Assembly: GCF_001611675.1 (NCBI RefSeq)
Contig: NZ_CP014766.1
Location: forward strand, 4,526,001 to 4,590,000
Direction: 5' to 3'
Length of the DNA stretch: 64,000 bases
Origin: Pontibacter akesuensis
GTDB taxonomy: Bacteria; Bacteroidota; Bacteroidia; Cytophagales; Hymenobacteraceae
Position numbers and translations under genes: made by a program. How positions within the stretch are numbered: the first letter of the stretch is position 1; every line of letters starts with the position of its first letter. The notes under the pieces are model-generated. The model had not been told where the DNA came from and did not search any database. It worked only from the letters and a program-made list of their open reading frames with translations. Of the stretch, positions 9,996 through 19,900 are shown in pieces.

Positions 9996-11441
9996 TTAGC
10001 TAGCTTCTGCCTGTAGCAACTGGCCGGTCTGGGCCTGCTCCTCGTCCTTATGATTGTCTTCCCTGCCGTGGGTTAACTTATTGATGCGCTTGGTCAGCAC
10101 CATCAGTAAAATACCGAGAACAATGGTAAACCCTGCGATATAGGCAAAGATCTCCAGCTCACCCAGGCGCTGTGCCCAAATTCCGATCCAGGCGGCTACG
10201 TAGTTACCTGCGCCTGTCACAGCGAAGTATAAGCCCATCATAGAAGCCACGATTCGCTTCGGAGCCACTTTGGTGATGAATGACAGGGAAACAGGAGACA
10301 AGGCAAGCTCGCCTAAAGTATGGAACAGGTAAGCAAACACCAGCCAGTGCAGCGATGACAAGCCATCGGCTGATGAGTTACGCTGTAGCGAGGCGAACAC
10401 CATAAAAATAAAGCCTATACCCAGCACAGCAGTACCTAAACCCATTTTGAAAATAGAAGGAGGATTTTTACCTTTTCTAGCTAGGGCCATCCAAATAGCA
10501 GCCACAACACCACCAAAGGTAAGTATAAAGAAAGCGTTCAAGCCTTGCAGCCATGCTGTAGGAACTTCCCATCCAAACACAAAGCGATCTGTGTACTGCA
10601 GCGCGTAGAGGTTCATTAGACCGCCTGCCTGCTCGAAAGAAGCCCAGAACACAAGCACGATGATAAAGGAGATCAGGATAACGATAATACGGTCCCACTC
10701 ATTTTTGTTAAAGCCAAGGAAGCCTGAAGAAACACTGGAAGACTCCTCTTTGGTAAATATTCTATCAACATCCTTTTCATTCTTCACCAGGTTACCCACG
10801 CCTTTCAGGTATTTGCGGCCCCAGATAAACACGGCTTGTCCGAGCATCATACCAAAGCCTGCCAGGCTGAACCCGTAATGCCAGCCGTACGCTTCGCCCA
10901 CATAGCCCACGATAAGCGAAGCCAACAGGGCACCCAGGTTGATACCCATATAAAAGATGGTAAAGCCTGAATCGCGGCGACTGTCGCCCTCGTTGTAAAG
11001 ACCGCCAACCATGGTAGAAATGTTTGGCTTCAGCAAACCGGTACCTGCCACAATAAGGCAGAGTGCGGTATAGAAAGCCCACTCTGGCGGGTATGCCATC
11101 AGCAAGTGGCCAGCTACGAGTGTAAAGCCACCAATGATAACGGCCTTTTTCTGTCCTAAGAATTTATCTGCCAGAATACCTCCAGGAATGGACATAAGGT
11201 AAACGAGCGCCGTATAGGTGCCGTACAGTTCCAGCGCCTCCACGTTCGACCAGCCGTAACCGCCGTTGGTGGTTGATACCAGGAAGAGTACGAGAATACC
11301 CCGCATGCCATAGTAACTGAAGCGTTCCCACATTTCAGTGAAGAACAGAATCATCAGGCCCTTTGGCTGTCCAAAAAAAGTGCCTTGCGAATCTACAAAA
11401 CTGGGGGCCCGGCCTCCAGAGATATTCTGATGTGTTGACAT
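9996..11441 (-). CDS. POT/PTR-family proton-dependent oligopeptide transporter
   Basis: A 481-residue inner-membrane symporter of the POT branch of the major facilitator superfamily, importing di- and tripeptides with protons. The first helix carries the family ExxERFxYYG motif (TEMWERFSYYGMRGIL, about residues 31-46). A long run of hydrophobic helices follows, about 12-14 in all, with the second signature region near FTIFYMGINLGALLAS (residues 154-169). The C-terminal tail after residue 455 is hydrophilic and probably cytoplasmic. It is a single-gene unit with its own promoter-like element and terminator. Substrate range cannot be told from sequence. Confidence 0.93.
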   Translation of the reverse strand: MSTHQNISGGRAPSFVDSQGTFFGQPKGLMILFFTEMWERFSYYGMRGILVLFLVSTTNGGYGWSNVEALELYGTYTALVYLMSIPGGILADKFLGQKKAVIIGGFTLVAGHLLMAYPPEWAFYTALCLIVAGTGLLKPNISTMVGGLYNEGDSRRDSGFTIFYMGINLGALLASLIVGYVGEAYGWHYGFSLAGFGMMLGQAVFIWGRKYLKGVGNLVKNEKDVDRIFTKEESSSVSSGFLGFNKNEWDRIIVILISFIIVLVFWASFEQAGGLMNLYALQYTDRFVFGWEVPTAWLQGLNAFFILTFGGVVAAIWMALARKGKNPPSIFKMGLGTAVLGIGFIFMVFASLQRNSSADGLSSLHWLVFAYLFHTLGELALSPVSLSFITKVAPKRIVASMMGLYFAVTGAGNYVAAWIGIWAQRLGELEIFAYIAGFTIVLGILLMVLTKRINKLTHGREDNHKDEEQAQTGQLLQAEAS

Positions 11442-11482
11442 AAATGTGATTAGTTGCTAAGAATTTATTGAGCACTCAAAAC

Positions 11483-11514
11483 TAAAAATACATTCCCTGA
11501 ACCATTAAAACAAA
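11483..11514 (-). promoter_or_regulatory. Putative Bacteroidota-type promoter for the POT transporter
   Basis: On the minus strand TTTG (11514-11511), a 20-nt spacer and TATTTTTA (11490-11483) resemble TTTG-N19/20-TAnnTTTG. Transcription would start near 11476, leaving a leader of about 35 nt. Confidence 0.45.
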
Positions 11515-11831
11515 TTTCATTTCCCGCTGTAGACACCTATACAGGGTTTAAGTCAAGTTATGACACAGCACTTACAATCCGGTGCAACTTCATTCTTAGG
11601 CGCCAACTAAACGCGTATCAGGCAATTGCCAAGTTGCACAAAGGAGAGATAAGTACGGCAGCGAAGGGTATAAATCCCTATATATATTTTATGTGTTAAT
11701 ATGCGCCGATAATAAGAACTAAGGCAAAGCAGAACACGTAAAAAAAAAGCTACACGAACAGTGAAGCCAAAAAAAGTGAGTAATCAACTACTATTTATGC
11801 CTTACATACGCTAAGAATATCCAAATTTCTC

Positions 11832-11839
11832 TATTTTTG
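11832..11839 (+). promoter_or_regulatory. Putative -7 element for pckA
   Basis: TATTTTTG fits TAnnTTTG and lies 47 bp before the pckA start. No clear -33 TTTG is seen. The rest of the gap 11515-11831 is AT-rich with no gene, strong hairpin or repeat that I can support. Confidence 0.4.
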
Positions 11840-11886
11840 TATCAAAATTTCGTTACATCCTCAACACTATTCAACCTAAATCATTA

Positions 11887-13500
11887 ATGAAACAATCTGG
11901 AAATAAATCAAATACAGTAGGCCTGGAAAGCATAGGCATTACAGCGGCAAAAGAGGTGCTATGGAATCTTAGCCCTGCCGAGCTGGTAGAAGAAGCCTTG
12001 AAAAACGGTGAGGGCCTGCTTACTGATTCAGGAGCATTGATGTGCGACACCGGCAAATTTACAGGGCGCTCTCCGAAAGACCGCTTTATCGTAAAGGATG
12101 CGAAAACAGAGAACTCTGTTTGGTGGGGTGATATCAATATCGCTTTTGACCCTGATAAGTTCGACAAACTGCATGAGAAGATGGTCAACTTTTTAAGTGA
12201 CAAGAAGCTTTACGTGCGCGACGCCTACGCAGGTGCCCATCCGGACTACCGCCTGAACCTTCGTGTCATCAACACACAGGCTTGGCACAACCTGTTCTGC
12301 AACAACATGTTCCTGCGTCTTTCTGCAGAAGAAGTTAAAAACCATAACCCTGAGTTTACCATCATCTGTGCACCTGAGTTTGAGGCAGATCCTGAAGTAG
12401 ACGGAACACGTCAGGCTAACTTCGCCATTATCAACTTCACTAAGAACATGATCCTGATTGGCGGCACAGGCTATGCCGGCGAAATGAAGAAAGGTATTTT
12501 TGGCGTATTGAACTACATTTTGCCACACGAGAAGAACACGCTTTCTATGCACTGCTCCGCCAATGTGGGCGCGGATGGTGATACGGCTATCTTCTTCGGC
12601 TTATCCGGAACCGGCAAAACAACACTTTCGGCCGATCCTGACCGCGGCTTGATTGGTGACGACGAGCATGGCTGGACAGAAGACAGTGTGTTTAACTTTG
12701 AAGGAGGTTGCTACGCCAAGGTGATAGACCTCACCCGCGAGAAGGAGCCGCAGATTTGGGATGCGATTCAATTTGGCTCTATTGTAGAGAACACGCGCTT
12801 CGTAGAAGGTACGCGCCAGGTTGACTACACGAATAAATCCGTTACAGAAAACACCCGCACCGCCTACCCTATCAACTATATTGATAACGCAGTAGAGCCA
12901 TCAAGGGCTGACATCCCCAAAAATATCTTCTTCCTAACAGCGGATGCCTTTGGCGTGTTACCTCCGATCTCCAAACTCAATGCCAGCCAGGCCATGTACC
13001 ACTTTATATCTGGTTATACGGCAAAGGTAGCAGGCACAGAAGTAGGTATTACAGAACCTCAGACAACGTTCTCGGCTTGCTTCGGAGCGGCTTTCCTACC
13101 TCTTCACCCAACTCAGTACGCCGAGATGCTAGGAAAGAAGATGGAGGAAAACAACGTAAACGTGTGGCTGGTAAATACTGGATGGACAGGTGGCCCATAC
13201 GGTGTAGGGCACCGCATGAAACTGCCTTATACCCGTGCCATGATCACAGCCGCACTTAAAGGAGAGTTGGAAAACGTATCTTATACCAAGCACCCAATCT
13301 TTGGTGTAGAGATGCCGAACTCCTGCCCGAATGTTCCGGAAGAAATTCTGAACCCGCGCAATACCTGGAAGAACAAGGAAGAGTATGACACCAAGGCTGC
13401 AAACCTGGCTTCTAAATTCGTAAATAACTTCCAGAAGTATGCCGAGTATGCGAATGACGATATTTTGGCAGGTGCTCCTCAGGCAGAAGTAACTGCTTAG
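11887..13500 (+). CDS. pckA: Phosphoenolpyruvate carboxykinase (ATP)
   Basis: A 537-residue enzyme converting oxaloacetate and ATP to phosphoenolpyruvate and CO2, the entry step of gluconeogenesis. The phosphate-binding loop GLSGTGKTTLSADP (about residues 238-251) and the downstream metal site GDDEHGW (about 255-261) mark the ATP-dependent family. FTGRSPKDRFIV near residue 58 binds oxaloacetate. It is full length, monocistronic and flanked by a promoter-like element and a terminator. The peptide transporter upstream is divergent; a shared role in amino-acid catabolism is only suggested. Confidence 0.97.
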   Translation: MKQSGNKSNTVGLESIGITAAKEVLWNLSPAELVEEALKNGEGLLTDSGALMCDTGKFTGRSPKDRFIVKDAKTENSVWWGDINIAFDPDKFDKLHEKMVNFLSDKKLYVRDAYAGAHPDYRLNLRVINTQAWHNLFCNNMFLRLSAEEVKNHNPEFTIICAPEFEADPEVDGTRQANFAIINFTKNMILIGGTGYAGEMKKGIFGVLNYILPHEKNTLSMHCSANVGADGDTAIFFGLSGTGKTTLSADPDRGLIGDDEHGWTEDSVFNFEGGCYAKVIDLTREKEPQIWDAIQFGSIVENTRFVEGTRQVDYTNKSVTENTRTAYPINYIDNAVEPSRADIPKNIFFLTADAFGVLPPISKLNASQAMYHFISGYTAKVAGTEVGITEPQTTFSACFGAAFLPLHPTQYAEMLGKKMEENNVNVWLVNTGWTGGPYGVGHRMKLPYTRAMITAALKGELENVSYTKHPIFGVEMPNSCPNVPEEILNPRNTWKNKEEYDTKAANLASKFVNNFQKYAEYANDDILAGAPQAEVTA

Positions 13501-13522
13501 GTATACTTACCATATAGGAATT

Positions 13523-13558
13523 AAAAGCCTCTTCGCCCTGTGCGGAGGGGCTTTTCCT
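13523..13558 (+). terminator. Terminator after pckA
   Basis: A 14-bp stem (13523-13536 with 13542-13555, two G-T pairs), 5-nt loop, ending TTTTCCTTT. Confidence 0.88.
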
Positions 13559-13653
13559 TTTATCAGATTTTATAAGGAAGTCCATTTTGTGTAAATTCGT
13601 ATCTGCTAATTCCTTTTGAAGCAGTTATCAGTCTTAAATTTAACCAACGGCAC

Positions 13654-14370
13654 GTGCATCTATTTTTCACCCCAGATATTGTTGCGGATACTTATACGCT
13701 AAGCGAAGAGGAGTCAAAGCACTGCACCCGTGTTCTTCGCTTGGGCCATGGAGATACGGTTTACCTGGTGGATGGCATTGGTGGCAGGTATACAGCCATC
13801 ATACAGGACGCGAACCCAAAGAAATGTCAGCTGCAGATCATCGATAAGCAACCTGAGTATGGAAAGCTATCTTATACTTCTCACATAGCTGTGGCCCCAA
13901 CTAAAAACATGGACCGAATGGAGTGGTTCGTGGAGAAGGCTGTAGAAATTGGCATTAGCGAAATAACGTTTTTGCTGTGTGAGCATTCTGAACGAAGAAA
14001 TCTACGCCTTGATAGATTGGAAAAGATAGCCATCAGTGCCATGAAGCAGTCACAGAAAGGCTATTTGCCCCAGCTGCACAACATGACGCCCTTCCGGGAT
14101 TTCATTCTGAAGTGTGAGCCAAGCCATACATTCATCGCTCATTTAGAAGATGATGCCACAAAGGGCATAAAAGACTACTTTAAGTATGGCCAGCCGCATT
14201 GCATAATGATTGGTCCTGAAGGCGACTTTTCGGCCGGTGAGATTGCTGCCGCGTATAAAACAGGTATAAAGCCTGTAACACTGGGCCAGAGCCGGCTGCG
14301 CACTGAAACGGCTGCGCTTGTCGCTTGCCATACGCTCCACGTACTGAACGACCTGTATGCACCGTTATAG
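13654..14370 (+). CDS. rsmE: 16S rRNA (uracil-1498-N3)-methyltransferase RsmE
   Basis: A SPOUT-class methyltransferase of 238 residues that methylates U1498 of 16S rRNA in the assembled 30S subunit. An N-terminal PUA-like part (residues 1-75) precedes the knotted SAM-binding domain. The knot signature is IGPEGDFSAGEI near residue 190 and LGQSRLRTETAAL near 212. The start is GTG at 13654, giving MHLFFTPDI, the usual beginning of Bacteroidota RsmE. It is followed at 24 bp by a DUF4159 gene, probably in one transcript. Confidence 0.93.
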   Translation: MHLFFTPDIVADTYTLSEEESKHCTRVLRLGHGDTVYLVDGIGGRYTAIIQDANPKKCQLQIIDKQPEYGKLSYTSHIAVAPTKNMDRMEWFVEKAVEIGISEITFLLCEHSERRNLRLDRLEKIAISAMKQSQKGYLPQLHNMTPFRDFILKCEPSHTFIAHLEDDATKGIKDYFKYGQPHCIMIGPEGDFSAGEIAAAYKTGIKPVTLGQSRLRTETAALVACHTLHVLNDLYAPL

Positions 14371-14394
14371 AAGTATAGCTTTTAACTCAAGCCT

Positions 14395-15060
14395 ATGAGA
14401 CACCTCCTCCTGCTGTTTGTACTGCTGCTTTCTACAGCATCCCTCACCCATGCCCAAACGCATAACTTTAAAATAGCGAAGCTGAAGTACAACGGCGGTG
14501 GGGACTGGTATGCCAACAAAACCTCATTGCCCAACCTGATCAAGTTCTGCAACCAAAACCTGAACATGAACATTGCTGCTGAGGAAGCTGTTGTGGAGGT
14601 GGGAAGCCCGGAGTTGTTTTCTTACCCATTCGTACACATGACTGGGCATGGGAATGTAATTTTCTCCGATGCTGAAGCTCAAAACCTTCGAAATTACCTG
14701 CTAAGCGGCGGCTTCCTGCACATCGACGATAACTACGGCTTGGATAAATTTATCCGTAAGGAAATGAAAAAGGTGTTTCCTGAGTATGAACTTGTTGAGT
14801 TGCCCTTTGATCACCCTATCTATAGCCAGAAGTATAATTTCTCTAGTGGACTTCCAAAAGTGCATGAGCACGACAGCAAGCCACCCCAAGGGTTTGGAAT
14901 TATACACGAAGGGCGGCTAGTATGCTTCTACACGTATGAGACTGACTTGGGTAACGGTTGGGAAGACAGGGAGATACACAATGACCCAGAGCAAATAAGG
15001 CAACAGGCATTACGAATGGGTGCAAACATTTTAACTTTTGCTCTGGTCCATTCAGAGTGA
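14395..15060 (+). CDS. DUF4159-family exported protein
   Basis: A 221-residue protein with a clear signal peptide (residues 1-20, ending SLTHAQ) and a single DUF4159-type domain. The conserved segment YLLSGGFLHIDDNYG (about residues 101-115) resembles the glutamine-amidotransferase-like fold of that family, seen at the end of larger Bacteroidota membrane proteins. It is presumably periplasmic. The link to rsmE is positional. Biochemical role unknown. Confidence 0.8.
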   Translation: MRHLLLLFVLLLSTASLTHAQTHNFKIAKLKYNGGGDWYANKTSLPNLIKFCNQNLNMNIAAEEAVVEVGSPELFSYPFVHMTGHGNVIFSDAEAQNLRNYLLSGGFLHIDDNYGLDKFIRKEMKKVFPEYELVELPFDHPIYSQKYNFSSGLPKVHEHDSKPPQGFGIIHEGRLVCFYTYETDLGNGWEDREIHNDPEQIRQQALRMGANILTFALVHSE

Positions 15061-15128
15061 AAACATTGAAGATCAATTAAATAAAAACCTTTCCTTTACT
15101 TGCCTGCAAAAGTTATTAGGACTTTCTT

Positions 15129-16028
15129 GTGCAAAAACAAGCTCACATGTTAGGCAAAGCGTTGAAGAGAAAAGTGTCGTTGCTCACTGATACAGGAAGA
15201 AAGAAAAGGCTCCGCCACGACATCCTATCCTATTATAGTCAAGTTCCCGTCCTGCAGCTGTCTTCCGAAGAAACAGAGGCAATTGATTTCCTGAAACGAA
15301 ATCGGCTGCACGTGTTTCCCTATCCTTTTGTAAATACCTACACCGGTTCAGAAGTAAATGTACTTGAGGATAAAGCCCTGGGCCTTAAATTCGTGATACA
15401 TGAAGGCAAGAAGTTATACTTTAAGCGGAAATGGGGTGTGCGAAAAATAAAGCGTAATTATTCTTACCTTCTTCTGGAGCAGGATTTAGCCTCTCCGCAC
15501 CGGTACCTTACCAAAGAATTCAAGGTATTACCTGGTGATGTTGTGGCTGATGCTGGCGCGGCAGAAGGAAACTTTGCTTTGAGTATCGTTGAAATTGCCC
15601 GTAAAATTTATTTGTTCGAAACAGACCCGGAATGGGTAGAGGCGCTGGAAGCTACTTTCGCGCCTTGGAAAGAGAAAGTGGAGATCATCAATAAGTTTGT
15701 CAGCAACCGAGATGATGCAGAACACCAGTCGCTGGACTCTTTTTTCTCAGAGAAAGAAACTGTTAACTTCATCAAAGCAGATGTGGAGGGTGCAGAAGCA
15801 CAACTGCTTCAAGGTGCCGCTCATTTACTTTCCCAATCCTCCCCTCCCCACGTTGCCATTACTACTTACCACCAGCAACAGGATGCGGAGGACTTATCTC
15901 AACTGTTGTTAGAGCGTGGCTATCGCATTGAATTTTCAGATGGCTTCATGATCTTTCATCATGACAAGCACTTGAAAGCGCCATACTTGAGAAGAGGCCT
16001 TATCAGGGCTTCATATCAATCAAATTAA
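15129..16028 (+). CDS. FkbM-family SAM-dependent methyltransferase
   Basis: A 299-residue protein. The SAM-binding core starts at about residue 135 (GDVVADAGAAEGNFAL, motif I), followed by IYLFETDPEW and FIKADVEGAEAQLLQGA, the FkbM signature. FkbM enzymes O-methylate sugars or polyketides, and the substrate here cannot be told. The frame opens with GTG at 15129; ATG at 15147 (MLGKALKR) is an equally good start and would remove six residues. No partner genes adjoin. The N-terminal 120 residues are less typical and may bind the acceptor. Confidence 0.8.
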   Translation: MQKQAHMLGKALKRKVSLLTDTGRKKRLRHDILSYYSQVPVLQLSSEETEAIDFLKRNRLHVFPYPFVNTYTGSEVNVLEDKALGLKFVIHEGKKLYFKRKWGVRKIKRNYSYLLLEQDLASPHRYLTKEFKVLPGDVVADAGAAEGNFALSIVEIARKIYLFETDPEWVEALEATFAPWKEKVEIINKFVSNRDDAEHQSLDSFFSEKETVNFIKADVEGAEAQLLQGAAHLLSQSSPPHVAITTYHQQQDAEDLSQLLLERGYRIEFSDGFMIFHHDKHLKAPYLRRGLIRASYQSN

Positions 16029-16057
16029 AAAGCTGTAGCTGCAACGGGGTTGTCTAA

Positions 16058-16576
16058 TTATTTATACTTCCTGTTAAAGATCTCAGAAAGCACAAAGGCA
16101 TCGCGTGCCGAGCCGGGCTTGCTCAGCATTTCAGCATAACGGTTAGGTTTAACTACCCTACCTACATCAGAAGGGGCAAAAGCAATCTTTTGCCGCAATC
16201 TGGATTGCTTGGCGGCTTCCATGGCCTCTGCCGGCTTTTCCCAGGAAAGAGCTCTGGCAGGCTTGTCTTCATACGTGTTGTATTTGTTGGCTGCTGGTGC
16301 CAACGGAGGAAGCACCTTTTCCTGTACAAACTCCTGTGCCTGCTTTACCATTGGCTTCACAGTTTCTTTTGCCTGCTCAGCTTTTGGTTGCAGTTCCCGA
16401 AGAATGTCCTCAAAAGAAGTAACCGGCTGCGCTGGCCGTGCCTGTTGCTTGGGGCGTGGCAGGTTCTCCACCTGGTCTTCTCTTTTATTGGGAGATTTAA
16501 AAGCTTTGCGCCACTGTGTAATCACAAAATATGCGACTGCAGCAAGTATGTACAATATGATTTTATAATCTTCCAT
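16058..16576 (-). CDS. Small single-pass membrane protein, unknown function
   Basis: A 172-residue protein with one N-terminal transmembrane helix (residues about 4-20, IILYILAAVAYFVITQW), then a basic, proline- and glutamine-rich cytoplasmic region. The C-terminal motif MLSKPGSARDAFVLSEIFNRKY looks conserved. I know similar short proteins in Cytophagales but no function. It is convergent with the FkbM gene. Confidence 0.7.
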   Translation of the reverse strand: MEDYKIILYILAAVAYFVITQWRKAFKSPNKREDQVENLPRPKQQARPAQPVTSFEDILRELQPKAEQAKETVKPMVKQAQEFVQEKVLPPLAPAANKYNTYEDKPARALSWEKPAEAMEAAKQSRLRQKIAFAPSDVGRVVKPNRYAEMLSKPGSARDAFVLSEIFNRKYK

Positions 16577-16911
16577 GGCTTTAGCTCCTTTATCAAATAT
16601 AGCGAAGTATAGGTAAAAAGAAAAATGCCATATCTGCTGTTCTTTCTACAGCAGATGATTAAACCTTTCCGATACCGGGTGCTACACAGGTTTGCGTTGT
16701 CAAGCCTACGTCTTTCTCTAGGCACAAAGCTTGGCCTGCTTTTATTCCTCTTTCTTTTCAGAAATTGATAAAAAATAGCCTTTCAAAAAACTAAGCAATA
16801 TAGAGTAGCAGGTATATTACCTTTACATAAAGTCTTCTGCTTAACAAGGCCTGTTATTATGAAAATTCGTCTTATTTTTGAGTTTAGGATGAGGTTTTTT
16901 CGCACCATAGA
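16577..16911. other. Divergent intergenic region with a 9-bp inverted repeat
   Basis: 335 bp between the divergent small membrane protein gene and smc. ATCTGCTGT (16632-16640) is repeated inverted at 16648-16656 with a 7-nt loop, 56 bp before the membrane protein start, where it would form a leader hairpin or an operator. The smc side carries TATTTTTG at 16873. No further gene is seen. Confidence 0.45.
16873..16880 (+). promoter_or_regulatory. Putative -7 element for smc
   Basis: TATTTTTG matches TAnnTTTG and lies 31 bp before the smc ATG. No convincing TTTG at -33. Confidence 0.4.
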
Positions 16912-19900
16912 ATGCAAGTTTCAAAATTAGAGATTAGAGGGTTTAAAAGTTTTGGCGACCGCGTCGTGATTAACTTTGATAATGGCATTACGGGCATTGT
17001 TGGGCCGAATGGCTGTGGCAAATCTAATATTGTGGATGCCATACGCTGGGTGCTGGGAGAGCAGAAAACTCGTAACCTGCGCTCTGACAAGATGGAGAAC
17101 GTTATTTTTAACGGTTCCAAAACCAGGAAACCAGTGCAAATGGCCGAGGTATCCATCACCTTCGACAACAACAAAGGCATCCTTCCCACAGAATACTCTC
17201 AGGTAACTGTAACGCGTAAATACTACCGCAACGGCGACAGCGAGTATATGCTCAATGGCGTTACCTGCCGTTTAAAGGATATTAATGAACTCTTTCTGGA
17301 CACGGGCATAGGCTCGGACAGCTATGCCATTATCGAACTGAAAATGGTGGATGAGATCCTGAATGATAAGGAGAACTCTCGTCGCCAGTTGTTTGAGGAG
17401 GCTGCGGGTATCTCGAAATTCAGGGTGCGCAAAAAGCAGACGCTGAAAAAGCTGGAGGAAACGGATGCCGACCTGGAGCGTGTAGAAGACGTGCTGCACG
17501 AGATCGGCAAGAACATGAAGACGCTGGAGCGCCAGGCAAAGCAGGCCATCAAGTACTTCTCGCTAAAAGATGATTACAAGAAGCACAGCCTGGAATATTC
17601 ACGCCGCAACATATCCCACTACCAGCAGACGCTGGAGCGGCTGGAGCAGGACGTGCAGCAGGAAATCAGCCTGAAGGAGCAGTACATCACGGCTGTTACC
17701 ACAGCCGAAGAAGCAATAGCGGATCAAAAAGAGGCTTTGAACGAGACGCAGGAGCAATTGGGTGAGATGCAGCGCTCCATGCAGACGCAGACAGCCAGGC
17801 TCCGCCAACTCGAGAATGACATCAAACTTAAATCAGAGCGTGCTTCTTACCTAAAGGAGCGCATGCAGCAGTTGCGCCAGCAAATAAGCCAGGATTCGGC
17901 CAACGTGGAGCACACGCAGGAAAGCATTGTGGCACTTCGGGATGAATTGCTGGAGGTGCAGGATAATTTTGCCGGCGCCGAAGAGCAGGTAGCCGACATG
18001 AAAGAGCAACTGCAGGAGGCCAATGAGCAGAAGGCGACGCTGCAGGAGGCATATCAGCACCTGGTACAACAGCAAAAAGCAAAGCAGAACGAAGTATACC
18101 AGCTCAACAAGTCCCTGGAGATTAGCCAGGTGCAGATCCAGAACATCAATCAGGAACTGGAGCGCCTGCAACAGCAACAGCAGAATGCAGACGAAGATGG
18201 CCGTATACTTCAGGAGCAGCTAAAGGAGGCTCAGCTTATACTGGAGGAGAAAACATCGGAGCTGGTGCGCCTGCAGGCAAAAGAAGAAACACTACAGCAG
18301 AACATAGAAGCGACAGAAGTCACTATCGAAGAGCTGAAAGGCCAGATGGTGGAGCTTAACCGCACTTTAGATTCCAGGCAAAACCAGTACACGCTTACCA
18401 AGTCCTTGGTTGAGAACATGGAGGGATTTCCGGAGGCGATCAAGTTCCTAAGCAAATCAGACAGCTGGAACAAGCCTGCTCCTCTCCTATCCGACATACT
18501 TGTTTGTGAGCCTGAATACAAGTCGCTTATAGAAAGTTACCTGGAGCAGTACATGAACTACTTTGTAGTGGATGAGCTGCAGGATGCGGTAGCTGCGGTG
18601 GAGCTGTTGAAGCAGGAAAATAAAGGCCGCGCTAACTTTATCATTCTTTCTGAGATAGAGGAACTGGAGCCAACGGCCACCTACAGCGACGGTAATCTGA
18701 AGGCAGCCTATGAATTTATGTCGGCTGACAAGAAGTATAGCAGTCTGATGAAGTACATGCTCCGCAATGTGTACATTACCGATGATGCCGAGGATGAACT
18801 GTACAGCAGCGACTACAAAACGATCATCCTAAAAGACGGTAGCGCCATCCGTAAGCCATTGAGCTTGTCAGGTGGCTCTGTAGGTGTGTTTGACGGAAAC
18901 AGATTAGGCCGTAAGCAGAACCTGGAGAAGCTGGCAGAGGAAGTGGCCGAATTGCATGAAAAGGTGGAACTGATGCAGAGCCGCATCAATACGCAGAACC
19001 AGATCCTGCAGAACCATAAAAACGAGTCGGAAAGGGAAACGATTAAGGCGCTGGAGAAAGAGGTAAGCAAACTGCAGCAGGACCTGCTAACAGTGCGCAT
19101 TAAACATGAGCAGCACCAGCAGAATATCCGCAACTTTGACCAGAAACGAGATGAATTGCATGAGCGCCTGCTGGACCTGCGCGAGCAAAGTATGGAAGTA
19201 TCGCCTCAGGCCGAGGCAGACCAGAAAGAACTGCAGCGTCTGGAGGAGGAGCTTGCTGTTTATACTTCAAATTTGGAGCGGCAGCAAGAACAGATCGCCG
19301 TTGTATCCGGCAGGTTGAATCAGGAGAACATACAGTTTCATCAACTCAAAAACCGATTTGCCAGTTTGCAGCAGGAAATCAGCTATAAGCAGAAATCGGT
19401 GGAGACAAACCTGGAACGAATTGCTGGCTTGAAGCAGGAAATGGTAACAGCCGAGGCAGAGATCGCAGAGGCGGATACTTTTGTAGAGGACAATCAGGCC
19501 GTGGTGGAAAGTATGAACGAGTCGCGGCATGAGTTTGCACAGGAGCTCGAGGAAATGGAGAAAGCCTATTTCTCGCTTCGCGGAGAGATGGATGAAAAGG
19601 ATAAGACCATCCGGGAACTGCAGCGCAAGCGCCAGAACTCTGATGAGCTGCTTATGCGCATGCAACAAGGCAAGACGGATACGCAACTGAAGCTGGTGGC
19701 TATCAAAGAGCGTTTAGCTGCAGAGTTTAATATCTCTGACGAAGATTTCGCCAGTCCGGTACCAGAGGAAGAACTGCTTATACCGCTCTCTAACGAAGAG
19801 CTTAGCGAACACATTGCCAGTGTAAAAGTGCAGCTCGACAAGATGGGGCCTGTGAATGCCATGGCTGCCGAGGCTTACGCAGAAATAGAGGAGCGTGACA